Shown here one piece after another: positions 1 to 11,276 of a stretch of DNA of 64,000 nt (the stretch's first letter is position 1; the number at the start of each line of letters is the position of its first letter). The DNA comes from Tetragonia tetragonoides (taxonomy: Eukaryota; Streptophyta; Magnoliopsida; Caryophyllales; Aizoaceae): assembly GCA_038025085.1 (NCBI GenBank), contig CM076140.1, forward strand, positions 4,947,501-5,011,500, in the 5' to 3' direction. Below the pieces are notes generated by a model. The model was not told where the DNA came from, did no database searches, and was given only the letters and a program-made list of their open reading frames with translations. Made by a program: the position numbers and the translations under genes.

Positions 1-156
1 GGGTTTCCCATTGAATGCTAGTACACTCAAGTTTGGTTTCTGTACAGATGCAGCCAGCTGCCGAAACTGATTGTTAATGGCACCCTGCAACTGCTGAGGA
101 GATAAGTTGTCACGGTTTTCCAGAATTTTGACTGCAGAGTTTGCCGCCATTTCAAT
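1..156 (-). CDS. N-terminal coding exon of an unidentified gene (partial)
   Basis: Read on the minus strand, an acceptor (TTCCAG) at 157-158 is followed by a six-base leader and an ATG at 150-148. The frame then stays open for 50 codons to the window edge. The peptide begins MAANSAVKILENRDNLSPQQ and has no signal peptide or membrane segment. I do not recognise the family. The acceptor just before the ATG means an intron lies in the 5' leader, with the leader exon probably around 1450-1600. The gene is head-to-head with PTD. Only the first 50 residues are visible, so no function is proposed. Confidence 0.6.
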   Translation of the reverse strand, partial: MEMAANSAVKILENRDNLSPQQLQGAINNQFRQLAASVQKPNLSVLAFNGKP

Positions 157-1943
157 CTGGAAGAGAAACTCTAGGTTATAGTTGAACCCAATTAATCTTC
201 ACCATGCATATAACTTCATATAACCATAGCATTCAAATATGGATCAATCCTAGCAGATACACACATGCATGCATCACAAATGCTAACTACACCAGGTCAT
301 CAGTCAACAATCAGTTAAGCTTTGCATAACCAACAAGGAGCGACTGTAGCAAATGGATGTAAAGGTTCATGAAGTTGCTATATAATCCAACTGCTCGGAA
401 ATAACAGTTCACATTACTAGTTGAAATCACACTATAAGAGTGACTATTATTTCGGGGCAGAAGGAAAATCTACTGCTAAGCATCAATATGACAAAATGCA
501 CAGCTAATGTACTGGCAAGTGGCAACACATTAATTTGGTGGGTTTTTGCCCAATGGCGATTAAATAATAAGATACATTACAAAGAAAGGTAAGTTTGACA
601 TGAATCACTAATAAATAAGCACATTGCAGCTAGCATCTGTGCCTGATAGCACCTGGGCTTCATTCACACCCTATCTATTAGTACACATTAAAGTGTGCCC
701 GCTAGATGATTAGATGCTCTTTAAGCACGTTTGAAACAGAAGACAGGAAGATGCATACGGATTAATACTAATACAATATACATCATCTTCATCCAAGCGA
801 CAAAGCATATGCTCACATTTATTACGCACCGTGATCTCAGAAATAATAATCTCAGCAGAACGAGAGTACAAATCTATCAAATGGAAAAACCAACAAATTC
901 TGCATTTACAATAAAAAGGCCTAGTGGAAAACCGAACATAGTCAAAGTTTTCCGGATTTTAGCCTAACTCAACATTTTATGAAATCACCTATAAAGAGCA
1001 ACAGGAGACATGGCAAGTATCAGGAAGCTGCAAAGCAAGAAACATTTCAACATATGGCCTGAACCCATTGCTTGAGCATACATTTGTGTGATAAGCAAGC
1101 ATTTTCCAGAAAAGAAACCACAATCAAAAGTAGAATGGTAACTTTTAGAGGGTTAATAGATAGGTCAGGTGATCAAAAGAACAAAATTCAGGAATTTGGG
1201 CACAAAAGATGTGAAATTTGGGCACAAATTTGTCAATTATTTCCCTAAATAAATAAGAGAAAGAACACACCGAATGGGAGGCCATGTCCATTAATCCTTT
1301 TGCCAAAGGAACGATGCAAAACCTAAAGGAACAAACCAAACCAAAACAAGAGAAAAACAAAGAAAAATCATTAGAACAAACATAAATAAATTAGTACTTC
1401 TAGTAGATTAGAAGTACTCAGAAGAAGATTGAAATAAAGAGAAATACATTCCACGGCCACCAGCAAGAGCTTCTTCCGATGGGTGTTTCCATTCATCAAT
1501 TCTGCAGCCACAATTCATAACCCAATTTCAGACAATTCAACTACTCTAGGGCAAACACACACACACACACAGAAAGGAGGAGAGAGAAAGAGAGTCTTAC
1601 ACCCAACCATAGCGACGGTCAAATAACAGGCGCTTTGAATTCGGAACGGAAATGGAATTCGAATTCGAGGGCCTCATCTCTATACTTTCTCTTCCTCTTC
1701 CCGGCCACCCCAAGCCAAAGATTAGTCAAGTGCTCATTCTGTCATACGACACAGTTTCCTTATTTGAGTGGGTTATACGACAACGTTTTAATATTCCCAG
1801 CCTGAGCCTGGCCTGGCGGTAAGATTTATTTTTTAATTTTATTTTTTGAGAGGTTATTATTTTTTTTATTTATTATTTAAGTAGGTATATTTTACTTCAC
1901 TTTTCTTACTAGTGACTTAGTGAAACTCATTCTCGCGCCTTCC

Positions 1944-1986
<43 letters not shown>

Positions 1987-2025
1987 CTCTGGTTTGCAAG
2001 GTGCAGTTGCTGTAGGTCGGCAAAA
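157..2025. other. Leader intron, leader exon and shared upstream region of two divergent genes
   Basis: From 157 to about 1450 is AT-rich sequence read as the leader intron of the minus-strand gene. From 1450 to 1620 is its probable leader exon. About 1620-1950 separates it from PTD. A (TC)n microsatellite at about 1951-1990 sits in the putative PTD leader or promoter, as is common in plant promoters. No convincing ORF is present; the small ORFs over the TC repeat are low complexity. Confidence 0.45.
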
Positions 2026-4708
2026 ATGGCGGATTGGAGATCTCAAGCGCCTCGAATGTCATCCGAATATACACATACACAACAGACAGGTCATACTCCT
2101 TCCTCTTTTTCCTCGCTACTTCATTTCCTCTTTCACTTTTAACTTTTTCCGACAATTCATCGGAAGTTTCAAACATTTGTCTACCTCGAAACCCTAATTT
2201 TCGTCGTCTAAATCATGGATTAGTATAATGTGCTTGAACTGAATAATTCTCGAATACATTTCGCACCAAACGCGCTTCTGTACTTTTGTGGAATTTTCAA
2301 TTTTAATTTTGTTTACTTTGATAGTCTGATAGATCGAGGACTCGCCTAGATGATGTTAGGTTTCTGTTGTCAGGAGAATCAAGATGAATGACTACTCTAC
2401 TATTGATCAATGTTCATACATTACATTCAGTGAATTATCCTATTTTGTGCGTCTATAGTCAATTTTAGGCAGTGAGACTTTAACAATTAACATCCAAATG
2501 AACGCTTACAAGACCTTAGATTCTTAATTTGAGGTTAAAGATCAAACTCATTTTCGATTTCTCGTGAAGTGAATATTGGATGGGTGAAACTCAAGCTAGA
2601 AAGCCTATTTGATGCCATTTGGAAACCAAAAACTTAATAATCATTTATGTTAACTATTGTTAAGCAACAACCTGAAATGGTGACAGCAATCCATCACTGA
2701 CAAACTGTAGCTAGGGTTAGTGAAAGGATACACATATTCTTAATTTGAGGTTAACACATTATTTTGCCGTCACTGTAATCTGGAGCGACTTTGTCTTAGT
2801 GTAGGACTATTCTTCATATACTATCCGTTGCTCCATGAATCGTCCTTGCAATGACTTAAATCTGTCTAGATTTGTTGCATACAGGTAGTGGTGGAGTTTG
2901 TATGATGAGCAACAAGTGGAGAGAGGAGCAACACCCGTCCTTCATCAGCTTTATCTCAACTTTCCTTTCTGCCAACTCTTTCCGGCTCACTTTTGTCCCT
3001 ATTGCGCCTGTAGTCCCCTTACTTTTCCTTATATTATGCTCAATCTTTTATCCCTTCTCCATTTGCTTTAATTCATTTTGTGTTTGTTTATAGGATTTCA
3101 TTTTCAACTGCGGAGGTGTGTCAGTGGCATTTCTATTTGTGACCTCCTGGGATTCCACCGCTGCTCCAATGATTTTTAGCAGGTAGCCTGCTGTCTCATG
3201 TCATTGCTCGAGAACTTTATTGAGGGAGCCACTGAATGTGATCTCTGTCCATAGGGTACTTAAGCTAAGGAGCAATTTGCACATCTCTATGTTGTTGTCA
3301 CCCTCCCAACCAAAGAGCAAAATGATTCCTTTGTTCGCTCTTACTTCAAGTAAGTTACTCAACTTAGTACACTGTTTGGATATTACTTTTGTGCAACTTT
3401 GATCTTGACAAGGCGCAATTTGTTTTTGAGCTGTGAAGGAGTGGGGTTGATATTGGAAGGCCCACTTTTTTGCCAGTTCTTGACTTGGAGATGGGCTTTG
3501 AGAAAATTGTTAAGATTGCTCATGCTCGTGGTGGTAAAAAAAACTAAGTTCCTTTGTTATTTTCTTTACTTATAATCGGTCCTGCTTCCTTCATTTTTTG
3601 ACTGGTGAAAAAATTCTTCAGTGTGTAAGCAACATGACATTGTAACAAGGATGAAGGCCGAGGTAGGATTTTCTCTCTCAGTGCAACTATACTATTACAG
3701 TATGACTGGATGGCTAGTTGTGATGCATTCCCTTTTCTCCAAAGAGGAAACAAGCTGTGCAAGGGATCGACACTTTTCTCAGGGTGATCACATCCATACC
3801 CAGTATAGACAATCATGATGCAAATTCGGTAAGTAACTAGTCCCGGCTACGGTTTTCTCCCATTGCTAATATGCCTTCCCGGCATCACAAAGCTAGTCAA
3901 TTTTTTTTTTTGGAAGCTCAAATTGGGTTCATAATGTCAACTCATCTATACTTGCTTCACATTATGATCTTTCTGAAACACCTATCATAATGGGTTTATC
4001 TCCTTTGCCTTTCGAAAACTATGTAGTATTGAACCCTCTATCCCTATTCCCTCCCCACAACCTGAAGATTGTGGCAAACTCGATTTGTCACAGGAAATTT
4101 GGTCATTCTTACTACTTCTTTTGGAGGAAAGATCGTTTGGTCAGAGGATGGTAATTCTAGAGTCATAGAGTGGAAAAAGGAAGTTCAAATAAACTGCTAG
4201 TTAATAATGAAAGAAGTCCTAGTAATTGAGGGAAAGGGAATGGTGGGAACTAGTTCTTCCCATGCAGATGCAATGAATAAAATAATTTTCTCCTCTTGCT
4301 TGTTGAGTCTAGGACTGAACATTTTGTTCTATAAGGTGGATAACTTGGAAGAATGACAACAGCCCAAGTTGATTCTGAAAGCCAAATGGTTTTAGACACG
4401 CCAAACTGAGCTGGACATGTATTTCATCTGTAAGTTATAGGCATAGCCGCATAGCGTAATTTGCCAGTTTGGAACTCTTAAGTTCCTGTTATGCTGCACA
4501 CATCTTTTTCACTAGTTCTGAAATTTGACAACTAGTACATGTTGTGTCATGTGTGCAGCTCAATCAGGCTATCGGGTCCATTGAAGCGATAGCCAAGGTA
4601 TCAAAGCAATCTATTATGGAGAACACTGATCTTTCAGCTGAGAAGGCGGAGACGATTGTGAGGTTTTTCAGGGATCCGAAATTCTACCTTGGTCCAAAAA
4701 TTGGTTGA
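2026..4708 (+). CDS. PTD: PARTING DANCERS (PTD) meiotic crossover protein, with a one-base frameshift in exon 4
   Basis: PTD is an ERCC1/RAD10-like protein that works with SHOC1 in forming interfering meiotic crossovers in plants. Eight exons fit the family: 2026-2089, 2885-3009, 3094-3182, 3255-3349, 3439-3533, 3622-3662, 3745-3828, 4559-4708 (TGA). Recognisable blocks are [11 protein letters not shown] (exon 2), [10 protein letters not shown] (exon 3), [12 protein letters not shown] (exon 4), [15 protein letters not shown] (exon 5), and a C-terminal helix-hairpin-helix-like segment with [11 protein letters not shown] and [10 protein letters not shown] (exon 8). All intron phases agree except at the start of exon 4. 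That exon is 95 nt where 96 are needed, so the reading enters from exon 3 one base out of the family frame, which resumes at KEQFAHLY. Read as given, translation would stop in exon 6. Identity is secure; whether the gene is functional is not. Confidence 0.85.
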
Positions 4709-6295
4709 GGTAAGGTGAGAGATGGTTTCTCTTGGTAGTTTAATAATTGATACCCCATATCCTTTCACAGTATGTTTTTTCTAGTTACTTTTTTCTGCAC
4801 TTGTTAGTTATTTGATGGCCCTGAAAAAGTAGCATATGCATTGTTTAGAGTTTTACAGTGGGATCAACAGTATCTCTGATTCATCATCTTTTTTGCAGGT
4901 TGTTACTCGCATACATCTGGCTTTCTACTATCCGAGCAGTGTTCTTCTCATGTTTAGCTGACAAGCTGTGATTCCTGACTTCGTTAACTAAATGACTACT
5001 GGAAATCTAGAGGTGTATAATGGCTTGAAACTGCAATGCAGAATATCTTGGAAAAGGTCATTTCTGTTGGCTGAGTTGTTGAGCTGATAGCTGATCTTCT
5101 AAAGCTAGGCCTGCTTCCATTATTTTGTAAAGGATAATATACGGTTCTCAATCTCACTGTACCTGTTTGGTTTATCCCCTCTTTATATCTATAATCTCTG
5201 ATATTCAAAGCAATTGAATGGCAAGTGATAATTTGGCCTTCCACATTCATGATTTTCAAATTTATCTCTGCAGGTAGTATTCACTAGTATGCTACAAAGT
5301 AAATCTACAAGAGCAAATACTCAGAAACTCCATAGTACGCTTTCTGGAAGCACTGTTTTGTTTGCTTCTAGCCTTTACTTGTGTGTTTCCCGTTAAGACA
5401 ATTGTGATTGGTATATAATATATATTAGCATGCGCAATCAATGATCAAAAATAAACGAACATCCAGAAAGTGCCAGCGTGGTTTGGCACAATGTTTGGGC
5501 TGCGTCCATGCCGATGTTTGTCCCTCTGTGGTTCAAAACACTTGGGTGTTGGGACCAATTCAGATATTTGGGATGAGAGAATGAGGGGAAGGGCCAATAC
5601 ATTTAGCTTGTTGTGGATATATAATTGGCCGTGTTTGGTAATTAGCTGCGTGGTTACCTGGTTGACTCCATGCTCGCAAAAGTAAAAAGAGTCAAACCTT
5701 TCCAGAAATCAACCGAAAATCCTAATTTCCAGACAAGCTAAAGAAGAGAAATTGAAGCTTGTGAAATGTGAATGGATTGGAGCCGGAATGCATCAAAATT
5801 ATTGGTAACGACGGGGTCATTGGAAGAAATATACATTTACCCTTTTGTTTGTTTAAGACAACATCCAAAGCGACAGGATTGAATGAGACTCAGACAATGG
5901 AGGCTTGCTTGTTTGAGTTGGAGGTATCCTCCTACAGCCTGCTGCCTGCCGAATTAATTTAACTTAATGACGAAGCTGCAACAACCTAACCGACCTGCTC
6001 AAATTTGCTGCGTGGTCCAGTACTCTTTTTCATTTACATTGGTTTGTAAGTATAAAATTCAGTTTGCGTCCATTGCCCTTTTCAATTGCTTTGACTTTGA
6101 GCATGGTTTTACACTAAATTATGTTTGGAGGGGGGAAAAAAATAGAAAAAAAAAAAAGGAAAAAAGGGGAATCTTTTGCACTTACATATTTGCCCACAAG
6201 GTCAACGGCAAGAGTGAGATGATTGAAGCCTGAAGGGGGATGCTTCTGCTTCAGCTTCAGCTTGACCAATTCCGTATCTTAAACCAGAAAAGCTT

Positions 6296-6332
<37 letters not shown>

Positions 6333-6608
6333 GAGGACCGTGACAACCTTTTCCTCCGGGTCTTGACCCTGTCAAAATCACGCCTTAATTTACTAAGTAT
6401 TTGCCGTCAGGCTAAGGCAGGCAACTAGTAAACTAAAGAGGAGGAGTATTTCTATTTAAAGTCTTACTAAAACTTATGAATTCCCTACTTGTGCAAGGCA
6501 AAGGCAGAGGTGATTTAGTTAATTTATAATGAGAAGAAGATAATGGCGGACATTGAGGAATTCATCTCCATTGTTTGAGTATATGTATATATATATACAG
6601 CTGGTTGT
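4709..6608. other. Intergenic region between PTD and PP2C
   Basis: Holds the PTD 3' trailer and the PP2C promoter and leader. A (CT)n tract at about 6299-6328 and an A-rich stretch near 6137-6170 are the only notable features. Short ORFs at 5470-6233 have no family resemblance or splice context. No further gene seen. Confidence 0.5.
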
Positions 6609-8850
6609 ATGACTTGTATCTCATCAGATCGTATGGGAGCCCTCCCTCTGAATATAATGGAGGCCAGTCCTATGGCTCTTCCGATCCCCCTTTCTTCCCC
6701 TTCCTTTTCCATTCCATGGCTTAAATGTTCCCCACATAAAAGGGACCATGATCATCCCATTTTCAACATCTCTCAAGAAGACAACAATGAAGCAATATTA
6801 GGCGCTTGTATTAGTAGTGATGATGGCCGAGAAGAGGCTGCACAACCAATGCAGGTTAAGTCCCGGAGGAGGCCTGCAAGGCTAGCTGTGCCAGAATATT
6901 CCCCGGTAGAGGAGTTTACTGCCAACACCAACAAATCAAGGGTAGAGAATGTCGAGTTTCAAATCCAAGGTAGGGATTATTGTTTGGTGAGCAAGAAAGG
7001 AAGGAGGCAAAACATGGAAGATCGTTACACGGTCATTACAGACATATCAGGAGATCCTAACCAGGTAATTGTTTGCCTTCAGCATTTTCATGCTAATGAT
7101 TACTCTTCCATGCATTAATTATATATAAGTTCACACAATGTGGGTTGGTTAATAATTATAAGTTCAATGCAGGCATTTTTTGCTGTGATTGATGGACATG
7201 GGGGCAATGACGCAGCTGATTATGTTGCAAACAACTTGGGAAAGAATATTCTTGAAAACCTCACGTCAGCTGATCAGCTAGGTGTTGAACAGGCCATCCG
7301 TAGAGGCTACTTGCAGACAGATAGGGAGTTCCTTAGTCAGGTAATTTTTTGCAGAATATCTAATCCAACAATAATTTTGTGTTTGTCTAACCACATTATG
7401 ATCTTGTAAACAACTCATCCAATAAGATAAGGAAGAGGAGAAAATAGGAATCGCAATGTCAAAGCATTTTGAACGTGTCAACCCTGGGTGGGATAAATCC
7501 TGCTAGCTGCATATAATAAAGAGATTGACTTTGTCTCTGCCCCAGCTCTAAAGGAATTGTTAGCACCTTCCTTCTTGATTTGTTAGCATTTTTATGTGGT
7601 AACTGGTATGTACGTAAGTGCATAACAAGCTACGACCAGCTAAACATATAAATATAAAATACTGTACTATTTTGATATTCATGGCATCTCTTGCAGATTA
7701 CTCAGTCCTCCTCTTTTCTACGTAGACAAAAATAGCAATGCTGACTTGAAGGGTTTCTTTAAATACATTAAGTGCTTTATATATGTCAACTTAAGATCCC
7801 AGACTCACATCAAAAAGTGTCTCAGTCCTCTTGCTAATTCAACTCGGCATAAGCTCTAACAACTAATACAAATGTCATTGACTCTTTTCGGATGACTTGG
7901 GAGTTGTAGATGGCTGAGTTTCCATCATGAGAAGTATGAATGCAAGATATCATCACTTTAGGATACTTTACTGGTCCATAATTCATCTAGAAGTTTCAAA
8001 TTAGCAGGACTGAAATGAACATAGTGGTGACCGTTTTATATGTGATAACAATGGTTTTCCTGTATCTGTATGCAGGGTTTAGGCAGCGGAGCTTGTGCAG
8101 CCAGTGTGCTCGTGAGAAATCAGGAAATACACACAGCAAATGTTGGTGACTGTAGAGTAGTTCTGAGTAGGAGAGGTTTAGCAACTAGATTAACAAGTGA
8201 TCACCGCTTGGGCAGAGAAGATGAACGTTCTCGTATTGAAAAATCTGTAAGTTCATTAGCCTTCTTTATAAGATTATCGATTACATCTCAACAATCTCAC
8301 TTGATGTTACAACACTGCACTTTGAAATTTCTCTTATAGGAATATATATACATATATATGACTATGAAAAAAATAAATTTGCAGGGTGGGTTTGTACACA
8401 ACTATAACGGAGTATTGAGAGTTCAAGGCTCACTTGCAGTTTCCAGAGCTATTGGAGACATGCATTTGAAGAACTGGATAATTTCTGAGCCAGAGATTGA
8501 GAAAACTCACTTGACTCCTGACTGTGAATTCTTGATAGTGGCCTCTGATGGGCTGTGGGACAATGTACAATAATCAACACAATGCCAATAAATAAACTTT
8601 TGATATATCTTCTGTGCGTAGAAGTCATCAGATCCTTACATATGTTAGGTAATTTCTCATGTATTGATGTTTTGGTAAATATCAGGTGACTGAACAGGAG
8701 GCAGTTGATGTAGTTTTGAAGGAGGAAGCTGCAATGAAGTCCTGCAAGAAGCTTGTTGATATTTCTTTCAGTAGAGGCAATAGAGATGACGTAACGTTTA
8801 TTGTGATCAACCTGCGGAAGTTTGTGGCACCTGCTGGAAGCTTACCATGA
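6609..8850 (+). CDS. Protein phosphatase 2C, AP2C-like with MAPK-docking motif
   Basis: A Mg/Mn-dependent Ser/Thr phosphatase of the plant PP2C clade that dephosphorylates stress MAPKs. Five exons, all phase 0: 6609-7064, 7173-7340, 8076-8246, 8385-8564, 8686-8850, giving 379 residues. The N-terminal 80 residues are Ser/Pro-rich. They are followed by [14 protein letters not shown], which fits a kinase interaction motif (basic cluster, then L-x-V) as in Arabidopsis AP2C1. Catalytic motifs in order: [80 protein letters not shown]. All metal-binding acidic residues appear present. Exon 4 could read through its donor to a nearby TAA, but splicing restores the family sequence. The first ATG is used; in-frame ATGs at 6633 and 6657 are alternatives. 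Confidence 0.9.
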
Positions 8851-11276
8851 CGAGTTGAATTTCCTGCTCAGTTGAAGTAGCTTAATGTGAAAATAGATGG
8901 GCATATTCGCTCGAAAATCTTGTGGTTGATTACCAACGAACAAGGTGGAGATGCAGGGGCAAACAGGGAAAATTTCTTTTATTTTTTAGTTAGGAAACAG
9001 GCAATACTCTTGTAACCTCCAAAAACACTTTAGTTTATGAACATGGCTGTTGGACTTACTTTCCCTTCCGCTCCCAAGGTAAGCAACTTCCCGTATCACA
9101 TCAGTTTTTAGTTAAACCAGAACTCAAGGTTCCATAGAAGTTGGCTATTTTAATTTGAACAATGTAAATTTTTTTATTTTTCATGAAACTTTAAGTTTCT
9201 ATCCCCAATTACTCCCAACAAAACCAAACTTTGTAACTTGAAGTTCATTTGCCACTTCCTATGAAGTTGGAATTTCCATATTAATTCCTACCAATCTAGT
9301 ATTGAATAATTTGTACCCTAATGGGCCCTTGGGGGGGGGGGGGGGTCTGCTTCCTCATTTGCTTGCTTCCTCTGTCGGTTTGTTTTTTTCTTTTCCCCCC
9401 TCCAGCTGTGTATGTGAGATTGTTTAAGACTGCAAACTTTGGTTCTTAGTTTGTGTTGCTAAATGTGAATACATGAAACAAGACCCGGATCAGTTCTGAG
9501 CAACCATCGCGACAATATGCCTACTGCTGACATTGAGTCTTGACAAGATGAAATTTGACAGGTGATCCGAGTCAATGAAATCCAGGTACTGGTTGCTGCG
9601 ATGGGGTATGACACTATGACTCGACACTCGACTCTAGTCGCAGAAGTAGTCAGTGAGTTATGATAAAGCAGAAAATGAAGATCTTCGTGCATGAAAATAA
9701 GTGTCAGGAATCCCTTTTGCTGTGATGGAAAGCGCTCCAGAGAAAGAGGATGCAGCCGTTATAGCCTTATAGGTAGAATGATTGAGGACTTCAGAACCTG
9801 TTAAGAAACTCATCCTGTAACACAAGGCTTTGGGGCTGTTAATTGAAGGTAACACCTTGAGGCCCATTTTGAATAGACGACACATCAGTTATCGCGGTGT
9901 GGGTTCAGCTTCAGGCCCTTCAGCCTTCCTGATTCATACATAACATAGCAGCTTATTGATTGACCAGACATCACAAATCAGTGATGTGTGGATTTTTAAA
10001 GCTTGTAACTTGCTTGAACTTTTATGGAACTTTATTACTTTGTGAGCTGTGACTTATCACATATGGTTGGATTCCCTCAAAATTGAAAAAATATTAAGTA
10101 CTCATTTATGGTTGGACAAACAAAGGACCAAAATGCCTCGTGGGAATGCCGAGTGGACAGGAATTTGGAGCCGTGGATATAAATTTGGTTGCATATAAGC
10201 TCATCCAAAGTGAAAGTGTTGTTGCAAAAGGTGGTGTGGGCAGTTGGTTGTCAACATCAGTCCAATTGCCCAAGGCGCAGTAAAGACCTGTAGAAATGGG
10301 TAGCAGTTGAGATAAGCATGAGCATGACAATTGAGATCTTCAGGGCTGAGGCATGACATTAGATCATGAGGCATGACATTCTGCAATCACCTTTACATTT
10401 GAGAAAATTGCAAAGTCACACCACCTCTGCTCCTCTTCATAAAACAATGGTCAATCGAAAGCCATATGTGACATAAAAAAAGCCTCTTGACCAAGAAAGT
10501 TATAACCAACGTTTTCTTACAAAACTACCTAAATAAAGGTAGATCTAACAATTTTTATGTGATGGGAGAAAAAATGGGGATTATGAAACCTTAGAAAACG
10601 GGAATACCGGAATAGTCTAAAAATATTGAAAAAAAAGGAGAAGAAGAGTATAGACACATCAAAATGAGTCTATAATACACTTGATGTACCCCATTCATTT
10701 TCCTTTCAAAAAATTATTAAAGAAAAAAAAAATGTACAGTATCTTACAAAATCCTTTAAAAATGAATCTTATTAGATAAACTGATCACTCTGATCAGAGA
10801 ATGATACGGAGGACACGTGAGTGTTTTATTGGGGAATGAATGAATCAAAGTGGCCTTATAGCTAACGTTCATCCCCTAATAGTATATTGATAAAGATTGG
10901 TAAGTATTCCAAATACCACAGAGACTTTACCATTTGCGCCCCTCTTTTCACTCCCCAATTACACAAAATTGTAGAAATCTCAAATTCTTCAAATCCAATG
11001 ATCATATGTACTTTCTTCACTGACTAAAATTGAGCCAACTGAACTCACAGAAGGTGAATCTGGTACCTTACCTTTGTCTTTCCCTTTGTCTTACCCTTTT
11101 CTTTTCTTCTCTTCCACAACAGAATCCCAACCCTTTTTCTCTCTCCTACTTTATCCTTTCTACCCACAGCTTAAACAAAACAAGATAGAACTCATAATCT
11201 TCAGCATAAATTTCAATTACTTTCATCAAATAATATCTAGGGTTTTTTTTTTTTTTTTTTTTTGAGAGATAGAGAA
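8851..11276. other. Intergenic region downstream of PP2C
   Basis: PP2C trailer, then AT-rich sequence with a run of 15 G at 9331-9345. Small minus-strand ORFs at 9459-9885 and 10106-10386 show no recognisable motif. From about 11070 the sequence becomes pyrimidine-rich, and a run of 21 T (11243-11263) lies just before the next start codon, so this end is the leader of the following gene. Confidence 0.45.

Noticed and set aside
1943..2228. Overlapping ORFs on both strands across the TC repeat
   Set aside because: Low-complexity translation of the microsatellite. The real PTD start is in a different frame and is supported by splicing to conserved exons.
6582..6598. TATA box for PP2C at TATATATATA
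   Set aside because: Too close to the first ATG (about 12 bp) to give a leader unless a later ATG is used; not listed as a promoter.
9331..9345. Long G run as a G-quadruplex regulatory element
   Set aside because: A single homopolymer between genes with no other context; the length is also prone to sequencing error.
9459..10386. Possible minus-strand gene downstream of PP2C
   Set aside because: ORFs of 60-77 codons without motif, splice-consistent partner or conserved stretch.
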